Part shown: positions 1 to 15,500 of the stretch, in pieces
Position numbering within the stretch: position 1 is the stretch's first letter
How the letters are laid out: each line of letters opens with the position of its first letter
Assembly (NCBI RefSeq): GCF_051020985.1
Contig: NC_135003.1
Location: 954,001-1,018,000 of the forward strand
Direction: 5' to 3'
DNA: 64,000 nt
Origin: Nomia melanderi
Lineage: Eukaryota > Arthropoda > Insecta > Hymenoptera > Halictidae
The notes under the pieces: model-generated
What the model saw: only the letters and a program-made list of their open reading frames with translations
Database searches by the model: none
Told to the model about the DNA's origin: nothing
Position numbers and translations under genes: made by a program

Positions 1-1869
1 ACATTTGGAAAATTCGATCGCATATATCCGGACGTATAATCACAGACTTGGAACGACCTAAATCGCAAAATAATGACTCGGTTAATCGAGATCCTACCGT
101 ATGAGCTAAAAGCTTGGGGGCAATGGCAAGCTCTTACCCAATCTATACGCGGATACACAAGTACGATATGTAACATGTGTTGTGCTCGAACGGTAACCAT
201 AGCGATCCGAAAAACCTTGTTGTCCTGTGTATTCCTCGATACTGCACACCCACTCGAGTCCTGAAATCGCTGATAGATTTTCCGCGACACTCTCCGCTAC
301 ATGCACGCGCGCGCATACACGCGATTCGCCAGAAACATTGTCACAAGACGTGCGTGTGTCATATTATGTGTGTGAATCCGAGGCAGCAGGAAATCATGAA
401 TAGCGAACGCACGAAAGGCGAAGTTGTCGCTCATCGGATTCCGGCACAGGTAACGTGATCCATCAGCATGACACAAACGCTGGGAACGCTCGTAATCGCC
501 CGTCACGTACACCGGGTCGAATTATGTAAAATGGCGATCACGTAAATTGGGATTGAACGAGAATAGGGGGATACCTATTCTTGAATTGTGGTACTCTAAT
601 TTAGACTGCCTTGATCGGCCGACCGATTAAAATGTCTGGTCGGTGATCATTGATCCAAAACATAAACAGCGTATGCTTGAATAGCGGACATCGCGGAGTG
701 GAATTGTGTTAGTGTGCCATTCGATCTTCCGATGAAGCTAGTTGAAACGTTAAATGAACGCTGGGGACAAATTTTTACTAAGATGACTACGTAGTTCACT
801 GAAAGTTTCGATAATGAGAGTTTTAGAGTGTCGAACTATAAAACATTCGAATTTTTCAATTTGAAACGAGTGTTTGATAATTCAGAAATGAGCATTGTTT
901 TGTTGTTATTGAATGTTTAAGTTTAGTTATAGAAAAATGAGTATTATCTTCCATTGTTGAACATTTATGCTCGGTCATAGAAAAATGGGTATTGTTTTTT
1001 ATTTTTGAAAATGAGCTTCTCTTGTTTATTCAATAAAAATAGACAATAAGTTTCTAGTCATTTATTGGTAATTCAGAAACTTCTGTCTCGATAGAAGATT
1101 TAAAGCAAAGTTAAACTTTATTATAATAATAACCTTTATTTACAATCCGAATTTCTTGATGATTCAAATTAAAAATAGACGTCAAGTTTCTCACCCTTTA
1201 TTGTTTAAATGTTTGTGGGGATGAAAGATAAAATGTGTCTAATAATTGGAAAATTATTTTCCTACTATTAAAATTATCATTGTATATTATCTTCATTATT
1301 CAATATTTATGAAAATGTAATCAATAGTACATAATAATACAAAGTAAAGATTGCATAATGATTATATAACTGTAAAGTGTAGCCAAAAGTTGATTTAAAA
1401 TCTGACTCGAAGTTTGTTCAATGAAAAGTCAACAAAAGCCTTTTCTATTCATTATACATTATTCGAAAATCTTCATTTGGACAAAGAATTTGCAGTACTT
1501 GCATTCTTCGACAGTTAAATTTACAATTTTCTTTCCAATGGAATAAAGTTTGAACGGAAACTTTCTTATCATTTGTTTACTGTTCAAAACTCGTTAGTAT
1601 ACTAATGAAAAACTTAAAATATGCATTTGATCATTGAAAGATTAATATTTTCGAACAATTAAAATTGAATTTCTCATTTTCATTAGATAAAACTAATGTT
1701 CTTGCTTCGAACAATTCAAGCTAAAATTTGTCTATTTTTGATGGCACACGCTGTTATAGTCCGGCGACGGAACTTCTTTGCCCAACCTGTAGAAGAATAT
1801 CGCGGCACGAGCCACGCTCGCAATTACATGTGTGTCTATTCGTGCAAAGACACGTATATATATATATAG

Positions 1870-3100
1870 TTGCCATTCGTAAATAATACACGCACGGCCA
1901 TACATGAAACATATAACTATCATGCTGCCACGAGGCGGTCAGTATGTGTCACACTATTGCCGCGGTCACAACCGGCATCATCTGACAGGCAAATAAGTAC
2001 ATTGACAGCCGAGAATCTTCAGCTTGGAAAATCGCAAAAAGTGACTAAACCTGTGATAATCGTCCCGGCAACAAAATCGAAAATATATACTTCAAAAACT
2101 CAGATGCTGCACGTCGTCACAACGAAAAACAATAGGAAGTTAAAATCGCAAAAAGATAGTAGAACTTCAGAAAATTGAACGCTGTCTTTTCGATACCAAG
2201 CGTCAACCTAACGATTTTGATCAGTATATTAGCCTAAACTTAGAGAAAGCTACCGTCAACTTGAATCGACATGGAATGTCATCTTTTCCGGAAACGTGAC
2301 TTCACTCTCGTCCGACCTGTACAACATTCACGATGACATCAAGAATCTCAATAGACTACGAATCATCGACAACACCATGATACTTGGACTTCATAATAGA
2401 ATCAAAGGTCATAATACGAAATACAATAGTAAGTTGCTAGAAAACGGAGACTAAGGGAAAGTCAAAAAGACAGGAAATAGAGATCCACGATGGCCGATCT
2501 TTATTCAAACAATGTACCAAACCACAGTTCAATAATAAATTTCACTGTCCATAAAATTTCCCTGAAGAATCGATTGCAATAATCATCGTAGCCTAATCTT
2601 AGAAACGATAGTTATAAATAGAAGGGCAAAAGACAGAAGTGCTCGAGCAGCGACGACCACAAGCGCATCGTGAACAGCGTCGTGCCTATCGAAGATATTT
2701 CGTATCGGGCCGAAGATCTATAGATTCGATTCTAGATCGGGAAAAAGAGTTGGCCAGAATGTCAGCACGTTTCCTCGTCGGCCAAGGGCACAGAAACCCC
2801 CGTCGGAGTGATAACTATAGAGCAGGCTGGCCGTGCTCCATTCATAATTGAGAAAGAGGTCTAACCAGCCCGAGGTCAGGCGGACCGAGACCGTGATCGA
2901 TCCTCGTTTACCCGGCGATGAGCGATCAGTAACGATCACCACTGGTTTCGCATACGAATCCGTCGATCAGACCGAAGCCCCACGTTTCCGGTGATTTGCA
3001 AGAGCGTCATCGATCGATCGCCAAAGACAACATCGGAGGATCGTCCTTATTTCCGAATGTGGTTATGTTCGACCTAACCAAACCGCGAAATGATTTAGTT
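1870..3100 (+). pseudogene. Decayed coding region, family unknown
   Basis: Several protein-like stretches follow each other on the + strand in shifting frames: 1870-2178 (Lys/Thr-rich), 2144-2299 (KIVELQKIERCLFDTKRQ, then DQYISLNLEKATVNL), 2293-2454 (SSDLYNIHDDIKNLNRLR), 2637-2723 (HKRIVNSVVPIEDISYRAEDL shortened by a stop) and 2884-2994 (TVIDPRLPGDERSVTITT). The second frame ends at TGA just as the third opens, as expected of a frameshift. Composition is less AT-rich than the flanks. I do not recognise the family; a retroelement or a processed gene copy are both possible. Alternatively some pieces could be true exons with introns I have not resolved. Confidence 0.4.
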
Positions 3101-3506
3101 TTTTTATTCAAATGGAAGGGAACATTAGACGTTGACGATATTCATGTTTGTGAACTAAACGAAATGAATGAAACGAATGACTGAATTCGATTATTTGTGA
3201 TGGAATTTGTATCTTTGGGTACGAGAAGTGGGCTAGACTGTTAAGGTGTTTGGATCGAACAATAATCCTGGATCAGAAGGGTTTTTCAGTTTTCAGCAAG
3301 TTGACGATTATTGTGTAGCAAGGGACATTTGATCGAGTTGCAATTATGAAAATAAGAGGATGGTATTTGACTACTGTTGAGGGGAGAGACAGTGTTTTAT
3401 TGTTATTTTGGGTTTCTGAATGATAGCGACGAATAGGACTGTCGCGAAGAGTGAATATTGTTTTGGTGTTTCTTGGTGGCAGGATTGTTTGCGGAATTGT
3501 TGATTT

Positions 3507-3557
3507 ATGGTAAGCACGATGGATAACGGTGAGCTACGGATGGAAGATGAGATGCAG
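3507..3557 (+). CDS. Probable first coding exon of the anoctamin gene
   Basis: Two in-frame ATGs (3507 and 3519) begin a short frame, MDNGELRMEDEMQ from the second, that ends at a good donor (CAG|gtatga) at 3557. Its phase 0 joins in frame to an acceptor at 6218 (ggcag|CAA), giving a Gln-Ser-rich link into the next exon. The region 3230-3506 upstream is less AT-rich than its surroundings and fits a 5' untranslated leader. The acceptor at 6218 has a weak pyrimidine tract, and a second acceptor at 6235 would be out of frame, so the join needs transcript support. Confidence 0.55.
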
Positions 3558-6500
3558 GTATGATATTTGTAGTGTGTAATATGGCCGCCACCTTTGAAAT
3601 AAATAAGAAACTTGTAAACGTTGCTTATGGTGTATGGTATTATTGCTTCTTTTTAACATTAAGTTCTCAATGTTCACAACAAAAATTATATATGGAACAA
3701 TTTTTGGTATTGTTTACATTTATTGTGTTTGTAAATTTAAAGAAACATAAAAATAGTAGTTAGTGGACAAACATTTGAACTAAAAAGAAACTGTTTTTCA
3801 TTAACGATTATGATAATTTAAGCGTACAATTTGTATGAAAATATAATAGTTTGTAAAATCATTCTAAATGATGGTTAATCAATTGACATGTAAAAGTAAT
3901 AAAATTAATGTTTTTGACACAAACAAGCTAAAAAATAATTAATCTTAATATTACTTTTCATGCATTAGTTAATTTATTATGTATGTAACTAATTAGCTTG
4001 AACACTATTTCATTAACTCGGATATAATAAAAATTACGCTTTTCAAAATTTGAACCATTCAAGATATTTTGAACGTCTTTATATATTTTTAGTATCCTAA
4101 TTTATGTATGCGATAAATTTCTCAATAAACCATGCAGCACCAAGTATCATACAAAATTTGACCAAAGTACATCCATTACTTCTTTTCAAATAATTTATAC
4201 AAATATGATTTATTTAATTATTTTTTATTTATTTATTTATTTCCGCAAATAGTGATACGTAATTATTTAGTTATGTTTAGAGCCCCTGTAACCACATAGT
4301 ATCATAATCTAAAAGATGATGGACCTGTGCCTTTATTACATTCTAAATGTTTATACAAATTTCTTTGTTCATAACCTATTTTACATCAATTAAAATTAGA
4401 GAGACACTGATACCATTTGCAAAGTTAATTTTCATCTCGAAGATAAAACGAAAATAGTATTATTCATAGTTAATATTTTTACTTGAGCGTACTTTGTACG
4501 TACATCCATATTTGCTGCAAACGCATGGAGCTCATAATTTAATTAGGATGCAAGACTAAATTCTTACACATTAATATAAAAAAGTACTTCGTTATTTTAT
4601 TAAACATTTTATAAATTACACACTGCAGTTCATTCTATACATAATCGCGTGTCCCTGGTAAATGTATGATATTTTTGGTAAAGCCATTACCGTATCTGAC
4701 ATGACATGTTATTAATGTTTAGAAATAAAATTCAAAGAAATAAGTATAGGGTAATATAGTTCATAAAATATTTATGGCCTCGTTTTCTGACTTCTGTGCA
4801 ATGAAGGGACGTTATTATCATCCATTATGCAGTAAATGATACTATCATAGTACATACGCATCTGCAAAATTGTCTCTACATGCAATGAAAGAGCAGTGAA
4901 TATTTTAAACTTTCATTGCGATCTGTTTCCAACGCATCTAATCGACATATAGCGTCAGTAGAATTATCTAAGCAATAAATCTATGTTCGTCACGTTTTAT
5001 CTAGATTGACAGTTTAATTATATCCATACTTAGGAAAACAAAATAAACGTTAAACTATGGGAGAATTGTTAAGCATTCGTTTTAAATGTGAACTTGAATG
5101 AAAATGTTGCCCGTTTTCATCGATCGTCATAATAATGGAACTTTAATAAATAGAATGGCCGTGGTGCTCAACACACAACATGTTAACATGCACGAAATAA
5201 TTTCAACAGAAACATGAAACATTAATAGCACTTTTTTACCATTTTTTATAAACGAGTGAACTTAGTGAGAAAAGTGGAAAAGTGTATTATTAAAAATTTG
5301 TATATTTATTTATTGGCAGTAACTTATTTCTAGGCTAATTTGCTTTTGGAGTGGAACGAATGAGCCTTCTATATAATTGAAATATTTAAATAGCTGATTA
5401 AACCTTAACAGAATATATATAAAGGTTTTAACGTATAAAATGTCTATTTTCTTTAATAAAAGTAAACACATGCTCATTATTTTTCACTGTAGCTTTATCG
5501 TTAATACCTCCTTTTACTAAGGTATAATGTTTTTAATTTCATTTTCAATTGAAATTTTCAAAATATTATACTTAAAGTTTTATTGTTCTGGAAGTGACAA
5601 AATTTAAATAAATTTAACAAAATCTAGTACTTCGTAATTGTACAGAAATAAGTGAGAAATATTAAGATTTATTTAAACATCTTTATGAGACAATTTATTT
5701 TAGGATTTAAATATTTATTTCCAATCAAATTGATTTGAAAAGTATAGTGGAAATGAAAAAAATAGAACCCAGTATTAGTTTAATTGAAAAAGGGAAGAAA
5801 TACTGATATATCAATTAACGAACAATTCTATATAAAACACATTATAGTAAATGAATATTTGTTAACCCCTTGTCATACATTATCTTTCCAGACTCGCGGT
5901 GAAGATTTCAAATAGTATTTAACAAAAATAAATATTATTCAATTCGTTTGAATTCAAATTAAATATTATTCCTCTATTATCAATACTCTGAAGCAAACAT
6001 TGACATAGAATGTTCCTAGAATTTTTCTCTCATTTTCAATAAATTATTAATAACAAAACAGGTACTGGTACAATTTCTCAAATAATATATTTATTGCATT
6101 TTTATGTTAGAAAGCATGATCCGTTCGCCAAATCATACATTCTTTTTCTAATATTTTTGCACGTGTACGATAAACAAATAAATTATCGTTCGTTACATAG
6201 AACAATAAAAGCAGGCAGCAAAGTTCATCCTCCAGAAATGTGAATGTCGACGACCAAAGCCCACGAAACTCTCCATTACTGCCAGAATCTGAAAATGCAA
6301 CATCGCGGGCCACCTCAGCGACTGCAACACCTCAAAGGGCGACTAGCTCAGCAGAGACAAATTCATTGACGATGAACAAAAACATGCAAGTGATGGTCGC
6401 TGACAACAAAGACATGATATATGACACGGATAAAAATGGTATTGTGCCTGGATCGCCGAAGTTCAGTAGAAAATGCTCTAAGGCCAGCGTATATCCTTTT

Positions 6501-9500
6501 GCAACCAATTTGACTGCCAGAGATGCTTTTGGTGAGTTCCAACGTATAGTAATAATATTATACTGCTTTTCGCGCATTTTTTATATGTTTCACACCAACT
6601 AATAAATAATTTTAGAAGAGAAGATTACATTTTTTGAGAGGATATCAAAGTTTTCTAAATTCAACAATTATTTATGCGTTAATTGTACAAACATTTCTTG
6701 CTGAAAATTATGCTACATCAGTGATTCTCATACTTTTTTTGGCTATACGACATCCAAGCATCTCTAAAATTCTGATGCCTTCCTCTCTGTGACATATAAT
6801 TCTTATTATTCAAGAAGTGAACTGATCACATGGAGGAAGCCTAACACACTATTAACTTGGTCTGAACAAGCTTTCAAAGAACATGGTATCTATATAAGAG
6901 AAAAATAAAAAAATGAAAAACAACGAAAGTATCGAGGAAAAAATCACTAAGAAATTATTTAAAAAATAATAATATTGAGTAATATGAAAAAACTGCAAGT
7001 AAAGTTTCAAATAGGAACAGAAAACTGATATCCATAAATATAAAATAATTTTAATCGGGCCTTTTTTTGTAATATTTTGATCATTACAATTACTATACAA
7101 TAAAATAAACCTAATAAATTGAAAAAATTGTGCCTAATAAATTCAAAAAAAAATTTGAGCTCATCTTGAGATAAACAGACTAAAGTTAGTGAGATTCTTG
7201 TATACTACAATATACAATATAAAATATACAATATAAAATATACAATATAAAATATACAATATAAAATATACAATATAAAATATACAATATACAATATACA
7301 ATATACAATAAGTACATGAATAATATATACACCAATATATACTATATATGAGGCTCCTAGAACCATAACAAATGCAAAAAATTCACTTTTAATAACTCAT
7401 TGTCCAACTGTCCTCCTTAAAAATCAAATTGTCTCCCCGTGAGGCCTACATCTCACGTTGGGAAGCATAGTTCTACAGACTCTTCCAAGTAAAATGCTGT
7501 ATATTTTTATAATATTATAATTACTTAAATACATATATTTAACCCTTAGTATTATGAAATTCCTATCGATATATTTTCGTTTGTATGTTGTCGGAAAAAT
7601 AAATAAAAAATCTCAAATGTAAACATCTTTTATTTAAATGGAAAATTTTGTATGTAACATAGCGTTACGTCATGCAGAAAACTGTTAAATCATTACAGAT
7701 TTTTATACAATTTAATTATTATTGCCACGAACAATAGTGTTGCTAGAGAGTATATTATACTTATAGTAGCAAGAAATGAGATAAAGGAAGAAATTTCAAA
7801 TATTGAAACGTTCATTGTACTTTGGTAATCGAATGATACTTTATTGCACAACGTAACATGAGTATAACATGCATAAATCATATTGGAAAATACTTCGACT
7901 TAACAAAACTATACAGTTTTTTTATTTCCACGTGTATACTACCATATACATATGTAGCCGTCACAAATTTTTCAAAGAGAAAAAACAAATTATCTAAGAA
8001 AAAAGAGAACACTATCCGTTGCTTTCGGTAGTTCTAACGAAACTACGTACTGCATTCAGGAATGAGACACACTGCGCTAGGAGGATATTTGTATTTACAT
8101 ATTTTCACTAAGGGACATTTTGTAGGACATTATTGCAACAATGTAATTTCTTGTGTTTCATATAAAAATCAGTCAATGGTGTTCCAACTCTTTCTATTTA
8201 CATTATACGGGTATTACACAATGATACTAAATGTTAAACAATTTTTAAAACAAGCGAAATATCCATTAAATATCAACTATGTATATAAATATCTTCCAGT
8301 TTATTCTAAAAAATGAGGATTTGAAATAGTACTCGACAATTCTATGGTATATGGAGTCGACAATAAAGGTTCCATTTTTCATTGAAAATGTAAAGTAGTT
8401 GCATGAGACACGAAGTATTGTCAGCGATTCTTAATGCTAATAATCGTTTGAGAGTCTCCTCAATACAATGCAATCGTTTCCTGCATGCAACAGCATGAGT
8501 TTGCTTCACTGTTACATTTATTGCTTACATGTATTTAAATCTATTCAGTTTTTGCTAAAAAGAATATACATATATTTCATTTGAACTTTTACTGCGACAA
8601 ATATTTATATAGCTTTCATAATTGACGTACAAATAATTGTTGAAATTGTCAATTTGGTATGTCTAAAATTGATGGTAACTTATGATATTTCGGAAATCAA
8701 CTTTCTCAAAAGCTAATATCGGTGGAGAAAATCAGTTTACAGATTCGTATTCAAGAGAATTGCTTACGGAATAGGAGAATGTATAAGGATAAGTAAATAT
8801 TCGTTTTAACGACGTTGTCAATGGCTTTTCTTACATTAACTCGCATTATCTCAGAGACTATAGTCGAAAAGATAATATCAAGTTGTGGTTGAAGTCGTGA
8901 CCTTTACAGAAAGGTCATTAGATCAGAGTATACAATGACTCGGTAGAATTATTACACTGAATAATAATGGACGTTCACACACAGATACATACAACATACA
9001 ATGAACGTATAGACATAAAACGTACATTCTGTTTTGGACTTGTATTTTACTACATTCTACGTTACATCTTCTTCTATAACTTAAGCGGAACATATTAACT
9101 AAGAAAATGGACAAATTTAGACACGAAAAATGCTGTAAACATGTAAATAATAATTAAACGCACAAAGTGTTGTCCACGGTGACGTTGGTCTGGCAATGGC
9201 TGAAATAGGTATAAGTCAATAAACTAGGATCAATATGCATACGAATGTCAGTGTGTCACGAATCGCGGGCATTAATAATCCATACACAACATCTGCGTGA
9301 TTATAAAGTCCCCACTAAAGTCAAATTGGCCCGTCATTAAACTAATGCGTTTCTTTTCATACGATCTTTTTTTCCTTCTTACGTCACAAAATCTAAGTAC
9401 GACTGTGCCGATACTGATATTACTCAGTACGCACAATTCTGTTTTTACACGACAGATACGTCCCACGTAAGGAATCATCAAAATAATATAATAAAGCATT

Positions 9501-12500
9501 TGAAAATTTATGTTAGTATTTAGTTGTATTAAATCAAATCAAATTATCTAAAAGAAATATGAATCTGTTTCTAATCCGTGTTAAATCAAACGATTCGCGT
9601 AAACAGAGAAAAATAATTCGTGTAAAAAACAGTTTGTGTAAGAACAAAATTGAGTGTATTTCCTTTGATTACAAAAACACTTCCTTTATACGCTTCTTTT
9701 GAACACTTGAAAAAGTTTAATATATTGTCTGCTATAAAGAAATATATTACTGATTTCGAATTACTCTGTACATCAAAGGAAACAATAATTTTCTTATTAC
9801 ACGAAAATATAAACTATTTATAAATATTAATTAAGATGGACGAAAGGTAGAAGAAATGAATACCTCATCAAATCTTTTATAGTTTTCATGTCGTCAAACT
9901 ACGAATATGATAGTCATATCCTAAAACCTTTTATGATCTGATTAAAACATCCTGGATATGTTTTTATACGTTGCTTAATTAACAATTTTAATGACGAAGT
10001 ATTTTATAATACAGGATGAAGTAAATACTTAGATGGAAATACTTAAATATCTTTCTTATTTATGCCTGTGCAAGAAGATTCTTAGCAGGAAATTATTACA
10101 CTATTAAAATAGTGTAATTTTTTATTAAACGTTAACGTTTCTTTTGTTTTAAATTGTTAACCAATAATGTTTTTGAATTAATAATAGTAACATTCATGGG
10201 TTTTATTTAAGTATCTGTCCCTCTATAATTCATATAATCGAATAATATTGGCCTGTGTGAACTTTCTGTGCAACAGGTGCTTAACGGTGTATTTCGATTC
10301 GTAAACATCGAAATTGAATTTCCTTCGAATTACAATGACGAAAGGAGAAAAATATTTTAAAATGATAGAAAACATATAAAACAACATCTCATAAATGTTT
10401 CTACAGAGATGGTTTTTTTCTGTTCATTGATATGAACAGAATAATTACTTAAACAGCTACTTTACAATTTTCCGATATGATTAAACTGGATTAAGCTAAT
10501 AACTGAAAAAGTATTGTCCGCTAACTTGTCTCGGTAATTCACAATACACGTTTAACACGTATAAAGACACCCTGACCTAGGCTCACATATGGGTCATGAT
10601 CATTGTAAATGAAAACTTAATAAGCAGATGAAGATAACAAGTGCCACAAGTATAATTCGCTTGGAAACTACTTTCATAATACTTAGAATATATAAAATAA
10701 CGTTTTGTAATGTTTAAAAAGACTACTTACCACGGCTTTTAACATTTAAACAATCTTTATTTGTACTTTTATATGCTCGTACCAAATATTTTGACATACT
10801 AAAAACAATATTAACGTTTCAAAATAAATAGAATTCAATATAATTATGTATCATCTTTCCATTGTAGTTATTTATTTTTTTATTTACTAATAAAGATATC
10901 ATTAATCTTATTATCCTTATGAAGGTTTGGTAAAAATTAGTTTTTGCGTACTTTTGTATCAAGCATTGTTTATAATGAAAGGGTGAAAACAACCTTCAAA
11001 ATTGCAAGAGAAATAAATATTTAATATTTATTTATTACTTATTATATTTATTATGATTTTATGGTATATTTGGTGAGATATAAGCTACGCATAATAAAAT
11101 ATCCAAGATTATTTCGGTTAATGATTTGAAGGAATTATTCTATTTTTGCAGGTCCAAGACTTACTGCACCAGTCACGCCAGACAATACTCCGCCATTGAT
11201 AGATTCGCCGATATTTCCGGACGACGTATCAAGAGACGATGCTTTTCTGCAAAAAGGTTCGTCCCCGAACTTGGAACTGGATCCTGAAACATTATTTTTT
11301 CGGTACGTGAGAAACTTGTAAAAATATTTTAAAGGAAAAGAGAAAAAGATCATTTGCCATCCTTAGCAAAAAATAGTTTCGGTATTTTTATACAAATTAT
11401 AGCATGATAAAACATTTTTATATCAAATTTGAATTAATAGGAATAATGGAATCCTCTCTTTAACATGTCTACTTCATTATTATCTACTCTATTTGTAATT
11501 ATTCTTAATTTATTTGTTTTTATTTTTTATTGTATTCACTTAACTATTTTTAATTTATATTATTTAATTTTGTAAAATAATGGAGCGTTTGACTCATTTT
11601 GAAACTCCAAAAAATGCATACAAATGAAATAATATTGTAGCGTGAAAAAAGTCAAGTTTTGGAAGCTTTTTTAATATTTTTCATTCAAAAAAGGAAACAC
11701 TCCTAATAATCAAAATTAATTACTCGCTAACTTGCTAATGATCAGATTAAAGATCAGATTAATACCAGTACGATTTTGATACCGGTAATGGGCCTGAAAG
11801 TTAAAACCGAAATAATATTAGTACTTTCGCAAAGGGAAACGTAGACCTAGATTGTTTCAAATTTTTTATCTGAATACGAGCACGTCATCCTACGGCATTT
11901 GAAAATTAGCGCCATTTCCAACAAAGATGATGTAAAGTCAGTTCAAAGAATGGTAAACGTAGAGAGACTTCATTCATATTCAAATTTCGTCAGTACCGTT
12001 ATGTAAAGACAATTGTTATATGAAATACCATACTAAAGAAAAATATTCTTAAATTATATTCTTAAACTTATTAGATTGTTATTATGTGTTTTTATAAATA
12101 TATTTTATATTTCTTACTAAATACTACACAAATTGTTATTTGAAATAAGTATAAAAAAATGTTACTGTAAATTAATTTGAATTTCGTGTGCCTGCAAATT
12201 CATTATATTCATTTTATTACGTAAAATATTTTTTTCCATACACGTTTCTAATGTTTAATTTTTGAAAACTTTGAATAACAAATGTCTATACGTATCATAC
12301 TGAGATGTAATGTTTCTTATATTCACATACCTAAAAATAGCAGAATATTCCCTTACTCGGCAGCAGACATTTAGAAATTATACGCCGTATTCAGCTAAAC
12401 GTTTTGTCCAGTTATCGTCCGTCGCGAAAGTGTTAATACCAGTATGAGGTCAAAAAGCTGTACAAAAGTGATATAATACCGAAAATCGGAACAATAGCGG

Positions 12501-15500
12501 TATTGTACTATTTCGATGTATATTGGAAGATATAATGGAAAAATATCGGTATTTTAGATTTAAGTGGAAGTCCCTGCTAGTTTTTTGCTATGAAATATAA
12601 TTCTAAGAGCATGCAAAGACAAACACTATCGTTACTGTGTGCAGTTACCTGTTCACTAGCGAGCGAAATTCCTTGTGAATGATTAAACAGGTGAAAACTC
12701 GAAGCTCGATGTGTTTGTTTCGTACGAGGGCGTATAACATTTAGCTTGTGTCACGGTCATGTGTGCATAAGCACCCCAACAATAAGTGGAACGCGTAGAC
12801 AACGGAAAGGTCCGTCCCTAAAGGCTGTTTTTATTTTTAGACAATACGAGCTATATTCGAAAGCACGAAGCATCTGTAAAAAGAGCTTTTACATAATTAA
12901 TTTTCTCATCGTGTTCATACATCGTCGATACTATCGCTGAATTACTGAATTGCGATTGTACTTTTTGATAAGTTTCTTCCATTGCTCGAGAATTATTTTC
13001 GTCACAGTTGATATCAAAGATTTTATCTGGACGAGAACATAATATACATTTATCCACTTATTCACTTTATCGTTACCATTTTCTGAAAAGAAATTACCAG
13101 AACGGCAGTATTTTCAGCTTTTCAATATTATTGTAGATAATCTTTTGATAGAACTTTATTATGTATAATATTATTGTAACGTATATTTGTTGGGATTACG
13201 GAAGAACGAAAGCTTTTTGTTTTAATCATATTAATATTTATTAAATGCACTTGAATAATTCCTAAAGAAGATTGAACTTTATTTGCTGCCAGTATCAGTA
13301 AATTTTTTTAGAGAAGCCAGCGTTCGTATACATTTCTGCAGAGAAGTTGTTCTATATTCATAGTACCATGTATAATGAATTAAAAATTGTTTGGTCTGCA
13401 TACAATAGATCAAATATAATTATTCATGACCATGACAAGTAGAAACAGTAAATAGTGAACAGACACGTCATGCGATTCGTATAAAACCGCACGTACTCTT
13501 TTTAAAATCATTTTAAGTTAAAGTTACAAATCTATTTTAAATTACACAATTTTTTGTTATTTCAGAATTTTTCATTTTCATCTGAAAAATAAGGAACAAA
13601 GTTGTCCAAATTTATAATGAATGTTTGGAGAATTGAAAGATGTGCGATCTTTTTGCACAGAATTGATCCTTCATCCATTGAAACTTCATCCATAAATAGA
13701 AATTGAACTTCGTTCAAAAAGATTATTATGCTTTTAATATTTAATGTTGATATTTAATTAAAACCATGGTTACAAAGGTGTTAAATTAAAAAGAAACATG
13801 TAACACTGTGTCTGCTCACAAACTTATACGTAGGTAGCTACAAAAATTTCGGGAATCTTTCAACCCAGGTATTTATGCTATTTTCGTAAAGCTTTACAAT
13901 CTTAAGGTTAGAAAGTGCTGACACAATAGAATTGAAAATGAATCAATATTGAAGTAGAATATTTTGAAAAGTAATTAAACCATTAGTTCAAACTTATTTG
14001 TAACTTTTCTCATACTTTCCCGAAACATTTGCAGCAAGCCACATTAAAATCTTTTCTATATAGTTTTTATATTATTTTTTAACTTGTTTCACAAAATTTC
14101 GATCGTTTATCATCGTCTGAAGTTTACCAATCCATTTCTAGCGATGGTCGAAGACGAATTGATATAGTATTAGTGTATCAAGAGGATAGTAACGGTGTGC
14201 TGACCGAAATCGAGACACGTCGGCTGGAGCAGAGACGCGTGTTTCAGCAGAATCTGTTAAAGGAGGGCCTGCAATTGGAATTGGAACCGAAGGAGAACTC
14301 TTTCGACGGCAAAACGTACTTTTTGAAGCTGCACATACCGTGGAAGATCAAAGTACAATATGCCGAAGTGATGAACTTAAAGCTGCCCACCAAGAGATTC
14401 ATTACTATTTCTGTGAAAGCTTGGGTAGGCTGATCAAAGTTCGTCATCTGTTTTCTATCAAATATGAAAGTAAATGCATAGAAAATAAAAATAAAATAAC
14501 GTCCATAAATGAAAATAGATACAAAACCGAGAACCCAAAGTTGAAATATTGAAAAAATTGGTTTATCTTTTCTTTTAGCAAGGTAACGAGGATGAGAAAA
14601 AGAGGCCGAAGATTTGGGAGAAATGCTTAAAGTGGATAAAGTGGATAAGAAAGATACATACTTGGGACACACGCATGTATTCGGAGGAACCTAGTTTTTA
14701 TAAAAGCATCGATTCTGGTGACCGCGAAGAAAGGTAATAAAACTGCAAGATGTAAAGAGCGTTTTATTTAGATTAAAACTAGGGGTTGAAGACATTACGG
14801 TATATCGGTTCCGATTCTTGAAACAGTCGTGAAGAACCGAAATAGAATCGTAACTCTTATTAGGTATGTCGGTTCCGGCTATATCGGTTCTGAAGAGCTA
14901 GAACCAGAATCAATATAGCTCAGAACCGATATGCCTAATAACAGATATGACTTTATTTCGGCTCCCCGTGACTGTTACAGTCGGAATCGATATATAACAG
15001 TTTCAAACAGTTATTTTCGGAACCTTTCAATCCCTAATTAAAAAATAGCAACGCAAAATGTTAAGTTAGCCAAAAGAGTCTTTTTGCGGTACTATTCAAT
15101 ATGGCATTTATGTATACTACAATGTATAAATAAATATTACAAGTACGTAAACTAAAAAACTATAAAATGCATAGCCCAATGAAATTCAAAGAAGTGAAAT
15201 TTTTCTGTAAACTTCATTTAGACATGCGACGAGACATTTGGCTAACCTAATAGTAATAGTACCAAGGGGATCAAAATGCTCAGAAACGTCTCCAGATTTC
15301 CAACAGATTTGAAAATTGCTATTTATGTACTAACGTTATGAAAATAAATTCGTGGTAGGAATGTCATGATTATGACACAATAATATAATATAAATATTAT
15401 AATACAAATATTATAATATTATTATAATATAATATTATTGATATAATCTTCATGTGGTTTTTCATAGATTCGTGGTGAAGGACAGAGATACCGCTTACAC

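Noticed and set aside
8062..8316. 84-codon plus-strand frame in an anoctamin intron
   Set aside because: No recognisable domain, AT-driven residue content, no splice or promoter support.
14244..14672. 142-codon minus-strand frame
   Set aside because: It lies opposite two anoctamin exons and has no family resemblance; shadow frame.
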